Shown: piece after piece, positions 1 to 6,519 of the stretch
How positions within the stretch are numbered: the first letter of the stretch is position 1
How the letters are laid out: every line of letters starts with the position of its first letter
Source of the DNA: DAOVVL01 sp965603095
GTDB lineage: Bacteria > Pseudomonadota > Alphaproteobacteria > Rhodospirillales > Magnetovibrionaceae
Direction of reading: 5' to 3'
Assembly (NCBI GenBank): GCA_965603095.1
Contig: CBFDBQ010000065.1
Span: forward strand, 1-9,014
Length of the DNA stretch: 9,014 nt
Program-made: the position numbers and the translations under genes
Notes under the pieces: generated by a model
Database searches by the model: none
Told to the model about the DNA's origin: nothing
The model's input: only the letters and a program-made list of their open reading frames with translations

Positions 1-653
<653 letters not shown>

Positions 654-665
654 TTTCTCTGTTAA

Positions 666-2051
666 TTAATCTCTATCGCTACTGTCGTAGGGGTTTTTAC
701 CTTTACGCACGTGTATGCGCAAAGGTATGCCCCACAACTCAAAATCTTCTCTGAGCGCATTGGCCATATAACGCTGGTACGATTCTGGTAAACCTTTTGT
801 ATGACTAACAAAAAGAGCAAAGGTTGGCGGCCGTGTTTTTGGCTGGGTCATGTATCGCACCTTTATTCTTCTTCCGCCAACTAGGGGCGGTTGGTGGTCA
901 TGCAATACTTGTTCAAGCCAACGATTTAGCTGCCCTGTTGGAATGCGTTTGTTCCAAACTTCAAACACATCAAAAACTGCATCTAATAGCCTGTCCATGC
1001 CTTTTCCATTTTTAGCTGAAATGGTAACAATGGGAACACCACGAACTTGTGGTAACGAAGTTTGCAAACGATCTTCAAGTTTTTGCATCGCTTCTTTTTT
1101 ATCTTTTATTAAATCCCATTTATTGACAGCTATTACCAAGGCCCGGCCTTCGTCAATAACCGAACCGGCAATGGTTAAATCTTGTTTTTCAAGCATGTCT
1201 TCGGCATCAAGCATCAGAATGCATACTTGGGAAAAATCTATTGCTCGCCTGCTATCTGCGCCGCTTAAATATTCAACCTTGTCTGTTACGCGCGCCTTAC
1301 GCCTGAGCCCGGCCGTATCAATAAGGTTAATGCCTCGGCCCTTGTATTCCCATTCAATGGCTATGCTATCGCGGGTAATGCCTGCTTCTGGCCCGGTCAG
1401 CATTCTTTCGGAACCAAGCAGGTGATTTACCAGCGTTGATTTACCAACATTCGGTCTGCCAATAATGGCCAACTGCAAAGGCTTTCCCGCGATTGAATCG
1501 TCATCATCATCATCAATATGATCAGAAGATTTGTACGCGCTTTTATTTTTTTTGCCCTGAGTGGCGAATGGTTTTAAGGCGTCATATAATTCGCCTATAC
1601 CTTCGCCATGTTCGGAAGAAACCGCAATAGGTTCGCCCAAGCCCAATTCGTATGCCTCAAGCCGTCCGGCCTCGCCAGCACCGCGTTCACATTTATTGGC
1701 AACAACGATTACCGGGGTTTTGCTTTTTCTGAGCAACCCTGAAAAATGTTTATCAGTTGGGGTTATTCCAATTCTGGCATCAAACATCATCAAGGCAACG
1801 TCGGCATCTTCAAGCGCTATTTCAGTTTGCGCACGCATGCGTGCCTCAAGGCTGTTGTCTTTTACGTCTTCTAGTCCAGCAGTATCTATTACCCGAAAGC
1901 GCATATCGGCAATTTTTCCGTCGCCCTCTCTACGGTCACGGGTAACACCGGGGGCATCATCAACAATTGCAATCCGTTTTCCGACAAGTCGGTTAAACAG
2001 CGTTGATTTGCCCACATTGGGCCGCCCTATAATGGCAACGGTAAAACTCAT
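666..2051 (-). CDS. der: Ribosome biogenesis GTPase Der (EngA), double G domain
   Basis: Der is an essential GTPase that works in maturation of the 50S ribosomal subunit. At 461 residues it has the normal family length and architecture. G domain 1 has P-loop GRPNVGKS (9-16), DTAG (56-59), G4 NKCE (119-122) and an SSEHGEG G5 region (about 145-151). An acidic linker follows, with six Asp (180-185). G domain 2 has GRPNVGKS (198-205), DTAG (245-248) and NKWD (310-313). A C-terminal KH-like domain (about 370-452) has the conserved RRIKVRYMTQ and VRKGKNPY segments. The G4 motif of domain 1 has Glu in place of Asp; I recall this in other alphaproteobacterial Der proteins and do not read it as a defect. 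The ATG start (complement 2049-2051) begins directly with the first G-domain strand. It is the last gene of the YfgM-like/bamB/der operon, 35 bases after bamB. Confidence 0.97.
   Translation of the reverse strand: MSFTVAIIGRPNVGKSTLFNRLVGKRIAIVDDAPGVTRDRREGDGKIADMRFRVIDTAGLEDVKDNSLEARMRAQTEIALEDADVALMMFDARIGITPTDKHFSGLLRKSKTPVIVVANKCERGAGEAGRLEAYELGLGEPIAVSSEHGEGIGELYDALKPFATQGKKNKSAYKSSDHIDDDDDDSIAGKPLQLAIIGRPNVGKSTLVNHLLGSERMLTGPEAGITRDSIAIEWEYKGRGINLIDTAGLRRKARVTDKVEYLSGADSRRAIDFSQVCILMLDAEDMLEKQDLTIAGSVIDEGRALVIAVNKWDLIKDKKEAMQKLEDRLQTSLPQVRGVPIVTISAKNGKGMDRLLDAVFDVFEVWNKRIPTGQLNRWLEQVLHDHQPPLVGGRRIKVRYMTQPKTRPPTFALFVSHTKGLPESYQRYMANALREDFELWGIPLRIHVRKGKNPYDSSDRD
698..727. other. Imperfect hairpin (12-bp stem, one mismatch) within der 3' end
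   Basis: TACCTTT-A-CGCA (698-709) pairs with TGCG-C-AAAGGTA (716-727) around a six-base loop; the only unpaired stem position is A705/C720. It lies inside the der codons for the C-terminal KH-like domain and 45 bases past the RTX stop codon. No T-run follows on either strand, so it is not a standard intrinsic terminator. It could slow or protect the 3' end of either convergent transcript, or simply reflect coding sequence. Confidence 0.5.
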
Positions 2052-2086
2052 AATTTAGATATCTCGTAAATGGGTGGTGTTTGACC

Positions 2087-3424
2087 CTAACGGTAAGCAG
2101 CAAGGGTTGCGTTATTAGCTAGGAAATAAACGGAATTACCAGCGGCTATTGGGGGCACGGAAACACCATCTGGCATTTTTTCAGACCCTATTACACGTCC
2201 GGTATATGGCGAAATGGCGACTGCCGCACCTTCGCTACTAACCACAATTAGCCTGTTGCTAACTAAAATAGGGCCATTCCACACAATTGGCACTTCACGA
2301 ACGTCGGGGTTGTTGAAATTAGGAAGTGCATTAACCCATATTACGCGCCCAGTGCTTCTTTCTGCTGCGGCAAGTTCCTGATTTCCAGTAATTAGGAAAA
2401 TATAATCTCCCGCAACCCACGGTGATTGGTATCCGCCAATATTTTTTTCCCATATGACTCTTCCGGTTCTAAGTTCTACGGAAGCCATTAATCCGGAATT
2501 GCTTGAAACAAAAACCCGTCCACGATCAATTACAGGGTTTCCACGGATTTGAGCAATTAGAGATGAAGCATTTGTTTTGCGTCCGGATGAAAGGGATACC
2601 GCCCATAGTTGGCGTCCATTTTCCACTTTTAGCGCGACAACTTCTCCGGAGGTATAAGGAACAACAACAACGCCATCGCCAACTGCTGGGCTGGCAGTGC
2701 CAAGCAATATGGTGTCTTCTTGCGATCCCGAATGATTCCACAATGTTTTACCATCATGAACAGAAAGGGCGTGGAGCTTGTTGTCGATAGTTGTCGCAAA
2801 CACACGCCCGCCACGAACGGTAGGCGCGCTACGAATTGGGCCAGAAACTTTGCGTCGCCATATTTCTTTCCCGCTCTTGCCATCAATGGCAATAACTTCG
2901 GCAAATCCGGTACCGGCAAAAACACGTCCGTTTTCAAAGGCTATGCCACCTTGAATGTGTCCATCGTCTTCTCTGTCTGGGGTTAATTTCGTACGCCACA
3001 TTCTTTTGCCGCTTTGGGCATCAAACGCACTAATAACGGACTCGGTATCTATTGAGTAAAGCAACCCGTCGGCTACTATGGGTGACGAGGTAAACCTTGC
3101 CCCAATGCTTGCACCAGAGCCGATATCGACGCTCCACGCCTTGCTTAGTCTTTCTGCGGCAAGAATATGATGCATTGCATGGTTGGCATAACCACCATTT
3201 TGCGGCCAATCAGGCGTTGGTGAAGGGGCAGGAAGTCTTATTTGTGCGTCTTCACCGGGCTTGTCTGCATCAGGAATTAATCCAGTTTCATGCAAAAGAA
3301 CCGATACGCGTTTTCCCGGAAGTGGTGGAGCCTCTTCAATACCAAACCAGCTGGAACATGCGCCAAGCATAACAGCGGATGCCATTAGCAATGAAACACG
3401 AAAAGTAATATTTTTTATAGCCAT
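2087..3424 (-). CDS. bamB: Outer membrane assembly lipoprotein BamB (PQQ-like beta-propeller)
   Basis: BamB is the lipoprotein propeller of the BAM complex, which inserts beta-barrel proteins into the outer membrane. Starting at ATG (complement 3422-3424) the protein has 445 residues. Its N-terminus is a lipoprotein signal with lipobox LGAC, the lipidated Cys being residue 23 and followed by Ser, consistent with outer-membrane sorting. About seven PQQ-type blades follow, recognisable by repeated SGK/TGR-xxW signatures such as SGKRMWRTKL, SGKEIWRRKV, DGKTLWNHSG, NGRQLWAVSL, TGRVIWEKNI and TGRVIWVNAL. A TTG codon lies one codon upstream, but the ATG forms a TGATG overlap with the stop of the preceding gene, which favours ATG and translational coupling. 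It sits between the YfgM-like gene and der, the same order as in E. coli. Confidence 0.93.
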   Translation of the reverse strand: MAIKNITFRVSLLMASAVMLGACSSWFGIEEAPPLPGKRVSVLLHETGLIPDADKPGEDAQIRLPAPSPTPDWPQNGGYANHAMHHILAAERLSKAWSVDIGSGASIGARFTSSPIVADGLLYSIDTESVISAFDAQSGKRMWRTKLTPDREDDGHIQGGIAFENGRVFAGTGFAEVIAIDGKSGKEIWRRKVSGPIRSAPTVRGGRVFATTIDNKLHALSVHDGKTLWNHSGSQEDTILLGTASPAVGDGVVVVPYTSGEVVALKVENGRQLWAVSLSSGRKTNASSLIAQIRGNPVIDRGRVFVSSNSGLMASVELRTGRVIWEKNIGGYQSPWVAGDYIFLITGNQELAAAERSTGRVIWVNALPNFNNPDVREVPIVWNGPILVSNRLIVVSSEGAAVAISPYTGRVIGSEKMPDGVSVPPIAAGNSVYFLANNATLAAYR

Positions 3425-4098
3425 CAAGATCCAAGCCCCGCTAATAGTTTGCGAGCGCGATCTCTTATTCCCTGAGGCGCTGAGCTATCAACGGCAAGCT
3501 CTCCAAACAGCTTTGCGGCGTTTTCTTTATTGCCGGATTCAATTTCAACAAGAGCCAGTAACTCGCGTATGCTATAGCGCCACGGATTGTCGTTGGTGTT
3601 GGCCCCATTTAACCGCTGCATTAAGTCGTCATGATTTCCGCCAATCTTGATTTCTTGTAGCGCACCAAGAACAAGGGCAAGCCCTTTGGTGTCGTTAGTG
3701 TTTGATTTATCTGTGGCGATTGTTTTGTAAATATTGGCGGCTGTGGAGCTATCACCCTTGGCGGAAAGTATTGCCGCCTGTTGAAAAAGAGCTAAAACGC
3801 CGTAACCGCTTTTTCCATCTTCACCAAGCGCGCCTAATTGGGCAAGGGCTGTTTCTGTATTGCCGTTTTCAGCTGCCAGCCCTGCGTTGTGGAATTTTTC
3901 ACCCTCGCTCATACGAACTGAGGTGGTGTAGGTTTTCCAACCCTGATAACCAGCTACAATCACCACAACAGCCACGGCCATTGCTATCATGGAACTGCCA
4001 TAACGCCGCCAAATCTTATGCATCTGCTCTTCGCGCAGTTCTTCGTTAATTTCGCGCATAAGAGCGTCTTCTGTAGGATCCGTTGTATTGTCTGCCAC
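3424..4098 (-). CDS. YfgM-like tetratricopeptide-type membrane protein
   Basis: The 224-residue protein has an acidic N-terminal segment (REINEELREEQ, 15-25), a basic patch (KIWRRYG, 28-34), one transmembrane helix at about 35-52 (SSMIAMAVAVVVIVAGYQ) and a helical periplasmic part with TPR-like Ala/Leu-rich hairpins. This is the topology of the YfgM/TPR_21 (DUF2133) family. E. coli YfgM associates with the Sec translocon and periplasmic chaperones. It is the first gene of the operon, and its stop overlaps the bamB start by one base (TGATG). The start given is GTG (complement 4096-4098), with only a weak ribosome binding site. An internal ATG at codon 14 (complement 4057-4059), preceded by AGAAGA, is a realistic alternative and would start directly at the conserved REINEEL segment. 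Confidence 0.85.
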   Translation of the reverse strand: MADNTTDPTEDALMREINEELREEQMHKIWRRYGSSMIAMAVAVVVIVAGYQGWKTYTTSVRMSEGEKFHNAGLAAENGNTETALAQLGALGEDGKSGYGVLALFQQAAILSAKGDSSTAANIYKTIATDKSNTNDTKGLALVLGALQEIKIGGNHDDLMQRLNGANTNDNPWRYSIRELLALVEIESGNKENAAKLFGELAVDSSAPQGIRDRARKLLAGLGS

Positions 4099-4187
4099 TT
4101 GATTTATGCTTTTCTATTAGATTGTTAGGTTGTCACCAGATTGCCCAGATTGACATGCCCAAGGATTGCTAGCTTTAAAGTTCGCCT

Positions 4188-4216
4188 AAGATAGCCATGC
4201 CACCCTGCAATAGCAA
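4188..4216 (-). promoter_or_regulatory. Candidate sigma-70 promoter for the YfgM-like/bamB/der operon
   Basis: Read on the minus strand, TTGCTA (complement 4211-4216) and TATCTT (complement 4188-4193) are separated by 17 bases. Each hexamer matches its consensus at four of six positions. The site lies about 90 bases upstream of the GTG start, in the 200-base gap with no gene. It is a weak match chosen mainly for spacing and position. Confidence 0.3.
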
Positions 4217-4262
4217 TGCCCCGAAAGCATGAAAACATAAGTCTTTTTGGGTATTTCCCCCA

Positions 4263-4283
4263 GATAAATATCAGATATTTATC
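4263..4283. repeat. Perfect 21-bp AT-rich inverted repeat (10-bp arms, 1-base centre)
   Basis: GATAAATATC (4263-4272) and GATATTTATC (4274-4283) are exact reverse complements around a single A. The element starts 15 bases past the stop codon of the thioredoxin-fold gene and lies 165 bases upstream of the YfgM-like start. No T-run follows on the minus strand (GGGGGAAATACC comes next), and the arms are nearly all AT, so an intrinsic terminator is unlikely. A dimeric repressor or activator site is possible, but no regulator can be named. Confidence 0.55.
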
Positions 4284-4298
4284 AGGTATTTTGATGGC

Positions 4299-4859
4299 TT
4301 AATCGACTTCACGCCACTTTATGGAGCAACCCATGGATGGGATTTGTTCCGTTGGCCCGCTTCCGGTATTTGCCACCATTTCCATGGCTTCAAAAAGCTC
4401 GCGCCTAGCCCCTTCGGGGGCTGTTTCCTTGCGCGACGCATCAAGCCTTCCCCTGTATTGAAGCCCTAAATCAGCATTAAAGCCAAAAAAATCAGGGGTA
4501 CATACCGCATCGTACGATCTGGCTACGTTTTGGGTCTCATCAAATAGATATGGGAAGGGGTATTCTTTTTCTGATGCCACTTTCTTCATGGCATCGAAAT
4601 TATCGCTTGGATAATTGACGCTATCATTGGAATTGATGGCCACCACCCCAATGCCAATTTCTTGTAATGCCATGGCGTCTCTTATCAACCTGTCCTGCAC
4701 GGCAATAACATAGGGGCAGTGGTTGCATATAAACATTATCAGCGTGCCCTTGGGCCCCCTTATATCGCCCAGGGAGTAGGATTTACCATCCACACCGGGC
4801 AGGCTGAATTCGGGGGCTTTCCAACCAAAATCGCAAATTGGGGTTTCGGTTGAGACCAT
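4299..4859 (-). CDS. Peroxiredoxin-like thioredoxin-fold protein (PRX_like1 type, CxxC)
   Basis: The 186-residue protein belongs to the AhpC/TSA-related thioredoxin family often annotated simply as 'thioredoxin family protein'. Diagnostic segments are PEFSLPGVDGK (16-26), the active-site motif CNHCPYV with C45 and C48, the AINSND strand (74-79), VCTPDFFGF with C120, and the C-terminal SMGCSIKW with C178. The family is expected to be a cytosolic thiol oxidoreductase, but its substrate is not established. There is no signal peptide. The ATG start (complement 4857-4859) directly follows AGGAA, with GGGA further upstream, a good ribosome binding region. It is divergent from the lipoprotein gene, and the shared 144-base gap holds a CtrA-type box. 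It is probably not part of the operon downstream, given the 200-base gap. Confidence 0.85.
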   Translation of the reverse strand: MVSTETPICDFGWKAPEFSLPGVDGKSYSLGDIRGPKGTLIMFICNHCPYVIAVQDRLIRDAMALQEIGIGVVAINSNDSVNYPSDNFDAMKKVASEKEYPFPYLFDETQNVARSYDAVCTPDFFGFNADLGLQYRGRLDASRKETAPEGARRELFEAMEMVANTGSGPTEQIPSMGCSIKWREVD

Positions 4860-4903
4860 TTCCTGCTTCCCTTGTTTTTTAACGGATGCACTTAATAAGT
4901 TGT

Positions 4904-4922
4904 GGTTAACGAATACTTAACC
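4904..4922. promoter_or_regulatory. Perfect, symmetric CtrA-type box (TTAA-N7-TTAAC)
   Basis: The sequence GGTTAACGAATACTTAACC contains TTAA (4906-4909), seven bases, then TTAACC (4917-4922). The outer six bases are inverted copies, so the full CtrA consensus TTAA-N7-TTAAC is matched on both strands. CtrA is the alphaproteobacterial response regulator known for control of cell-cycle, motility and envelope genes. The box lies 44 bases from the start of the thioredoxin-fold gene on one side and 81 bases from the lipoprotein start on the other, so it could act on either. Another 11-bp palindrome (ACTTAATAAGT, 4890-4900) sits next to it. Confidence 0.55.
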
Positions 4923-4990
4923 GAGGTAGTGGAACCTATATATCAAGTGGTGCAATACTGTTTTGTGCCTATAAAGTTGCGCACTTTTGC

Positions 4991-4996
4991 GGAAAG
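4991..4996 (+). promoter_or_regulatory. Ribosome binding site deciding the lipoprotein start
   Basis: GGAAAG lies seven bases upstream of the ATG at 5004. In-frame start codons exist further up (GTG at 4902), but they would put a non-conserved stretch before the signal peptide. This site, together with the signal peptide, selects 5004. A GAATC (GANTC, the CcrM methylation motif) at 4996-5000 overlaps the gap to the start. Confidence 0.65.
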
Positions 4997-5003
4997 AATC
5001 AAG

Positions 5004-5387
5004 ATGAATTTGTTTAATAAGAACGTTAAAAATATTACCAGTGTTTGCTCGGCTGCTTTTGTTGCGTTGTGGCTATCGGGATGTAGTTTTTACCAGGTGT
5101 TGCCAAGCCCGCTTATCTCAACCGTTGCAAACATTTTCCCCATTGATGCCGCATTGGTAATGACCACCGATAAAACCATAGAAGACCACGTTGCATCAGG
5201 TGCTAGCGGAAAGGATTGTTCGACCGTTCGCCGTGATCAAGGCCGCACATATTGCGTCGAAGACGAAATTAACCCCGCACCCAAGGTTACGTGCTATCAA
5301 TCTATAGGCGACGTAACATGCTACTCCAAACCGGATGAAAATATTCCAAAGGAGAAAATTGTCGGTAGTGCTGAATACCAATACTAA
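5004..5387 (+). CDS. Small four-cysteine lipoprotein of unknown function
   Basis: From ATG at 5004 the protein has 127 residues. It begins with a basic N-terminus (NKNVKN), a hydrophobic stretch and the lipobox WLSGC, giving lipidated C27 followed by Ser, so outer-membrane anchoring is likely. The mature part contains DKTIEDH (56-62), GKDCSTVRRDQGRTYC (70-84, C72 and C84) and PKVTCYQSIGDVTCY (93-107, C97 and C106). From memory this pattern recurs in short hypothetical proteins of other alphaproteobacteria, but I know no assigned function. The four Cys in the exported part could form two disulfides. The frame stays open upstream to a GTG at 4902, which I reject because the signal peptide and GGAAAG site fit 5004. 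The Sel1-repeat gene follows 62 bases downstream on the same strand, and a CtrA-type box lies upstream. Confidence 0.8.
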   Translation: MNLFNKNVKNITSVCSAAFVALWLSGCSFYQVLPSPLISTVANIFPIDAALVMTTDKTIEDHVASGASGKDCSTVRRDQGRTYCVEDEINPAPKVTCYQSIGDVTCYSKPDENIPKEKIVGSAEYQY

Positions 5388-5449
5388 TGACGTGGTATAG
5401 CTACCTGCGACATGCATTTTGCAGACCAATTTGAAGTGCCGGGAAATAA

Positions 5450-6163
5450 ATGAAACGTCTTATTCTAGCCATTACAGTTCTTATTATTCTTGGTGGTGGC
5501 ACCCTTTGGGTGCTGAAGGGCAACCCCGAATATGATCCGGCAATTGTAAAAAAAATAAAACTTAAATCGTATGTCAAAAAGTTAAAAATAGTTGCCGAAA
5601 GCGGCGACATGAAATCTCAATATCAACTTGGTGGATACTACGAACGCGGCGAAGGTGTGCTTCCGGACCCCGCCGCTTCTGCATTTTGGTATAAAAAAGC
5701 GGCCGAGCAAGGATATGTTCCAGCTCAGTTTAGTTTAGGCAAGGCCTATGAAGTTGGTACCGGGATAAAGCAGAATTTCTTTTCTGCATCAAAATGGTAC
5801 CGCTTGGCGGCAAGTTTTGGCAACCATCCGGGCGCACAGTTTAATCTTGGGCAAATGTATTTTAAAGGCCGTGGCGTTGAGCACGATTATGGCAAGGCAA
5901 TAAAGTTTTACAAACAGGCGGCAGTACAGGGCCATCCGGTCGCACAACACATTTTAGGTGCCATGTACGAAGAAGGTTGGGGTGTAACGCAGGATTATAT
6001 TGCCGCATATATGTGGTATAAATTAGCAGCACCAAAGGCAGCCGAAACAATTGCCGTAAGCCGCAGTTATAATCCAGTTAAATCGTTGGAAAAATTAAAA
6101 ACAAAAATGAACCGCTATCAGATTGAAGAGGCGGAAAAAAGAATACTAAAGAATATTAAATAA
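5450..6163 (+). CDS. Sel1-repeat protein with N-terminal membrane anchor or signal
   Basis: The 237-residue protein starts with MKRLILAITVLIILGGGTLWVL, a basic end plus one hydrophobic helix (about 4-22). There is no clear signal-peptidase site, so it is probably anchored in the inner membrane facing the periplasm. A Lys-rich segment (33-46) follows, then about four Sel1-like repeats of 36 residues (roughly 56-91, 92-128, 129-164 and 165-198). Each has the AQxxLGxxYxxGxGVxxDxxxAxxWYxxAA pattern, for example AQFNLGQMYFKGRGV and AQHILGAMYEEGWGV. Sel1/TPR-like solenoids bind other proteins; the partner here is unknown. The ATG at 5450 is preceded by GGGAA (5441-5445). It sits in tandem behind the small lipoprotein, and its stop abuts the stop of the convergent DUF3253 gene with no base between. 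Confidence 0.85.
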   Translation: MKRLILAITVLIILGGGTLWVLKGNPEYDPAIVKKIKLKSYVKKLKIVAESGDMKSQYQLGGYYERGEGVLPDPAASAFWYKKAAEQGYVPAQFSLGKAYEVGTGIKQNFFSASKWYRLAASFGNHPGAQFNLGQMYFKGRGVEHDYGKAIKFYKQAAVQGHPVAQHILGAMYEEGWGVTQDYIAAYMWYKLAAPKAAETIAVSRSYNPVKSLEKLKTKMNRYQIEEAEKRILKNIK

Positions 6164-6472
6164 CTATTTTTTAGATTTTTTTTCAGGTAGGCGTAGCTTG
6201 ACTATGCCCTTGAAATCATCGGGGTCGGCAACGACGCCTTTGCGTACAATTTCAATACGACCTTTTCTTGCAAGATGAACTGCCTGTTGTTTTACGGCCG
6301 TGATATAGCGACGCCATAATTCTGGCCCGTCTTTGGGCTTGCGCTTCTTTTCAGCCAGCGCCATTGCAATGTCCTTAAACGTCAAGGTCTTGCCTCTGAC
6401 CAATAGCTCAAGGATTTCGCTGGCGATTGGATCGTCTTTTTGTTCGGTGACTTCGGTTTTTTCTTCGCTCAT
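6164..6472 (-). CDS. DUF3253 domain protein
   Basis: The small 102-residue protein has an acidic, charged N-terminus (1-14), then the DUF3253 pattern. That pattern comprises DPIASEILELLVRGKTLTF (14-32), an AxALAE helix, WRRYITAVKQQAVHLARKGRIEI (about 53-75), a short strand with KG and DPDDFKGIVKLRL (about 83-95), and a Lys-rich tail (PEKKSKK). The layout of helices followed by a hairpin resembles a winged-helix fold, which is my inference; the family's function is not known. It lies 47 bases downstream of the MarC gene on the same strand, so co-transcription is possible. The Lys-rich tail is encoded by the A-tracts that form the T-rich end of the convergent Sel1 gene. The ATG start has no clear Shine-Dalgarno sequence. 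Confidence 0.8.
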   Translation of the reverse strand: MSEEKTEVTEQKDDPIASEILELLVRGKTLTFKDIAMALAEKKRKPKDGPELWRRYITAVKQQAVHLARKGRIEIVRKGVVADPDDFKGIVKLRLPEKKSKK

Positions 6473-6519
6473 GATGTGTGGGTTCTAGCATGATAAATTG
6501 GCTTAAGTCTTGATATTTT

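Larger units (their letters stand above)
4099..4298. other. 200-bp intergenic region upstream of the YfgM-like/bamB/der operon
   Basis: I find no convincing ORF, tRNA or known riboswitch here. The gap separates two minus-strand genes, so it should hold the 3' end of the thioredoxin-fold gene transcript and the promoter of the operon below. It contains the 21-bp palindrome at 4263-4283 and a weak promoter candidate at 4188-4216. Confidence 0.6.

Noticed and set aside
850..2058. Long plus-strand ORFs opposite der (850-1425 and 1561-2058)
   Set aside because: They are antisense shadows of the well-conserved Der protein; the translations have Ser-rich low-quality composition and no recognisable domain.
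4150..4179. TTGACA plus TTTAAA with an 18-base spacer on the plus strand
   Set aside because: It would drive transcription antisense into the thioredoxin-fold gene with no plus-strand gene until 5004; probably a chance match.
4902..5003. N-terminal extension of the lipoprotein from a GTG at 4902
   Set aside because: The extension would precede a proper signal peptide and lipobox and would run through the CtrA-type box; GGAAAG before the ATG at 5004 supports the shorter form.
5375..5398. Inverted repeat ATACCA/TGGTAT around the lipoprotein stop codon
   Set aside because: It has only a six-base stem, a twelve-base loop and no following T-run, so it is not convincing as a terminator.
6146..6190. 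T-rich stretch after the Sel1 stop as an intrinsic terminator
   Set aside because: The only pairing available is weak, AT-only and imperfect, and the tracts are explained by the Lys-rich DUF3253 C-terminus.
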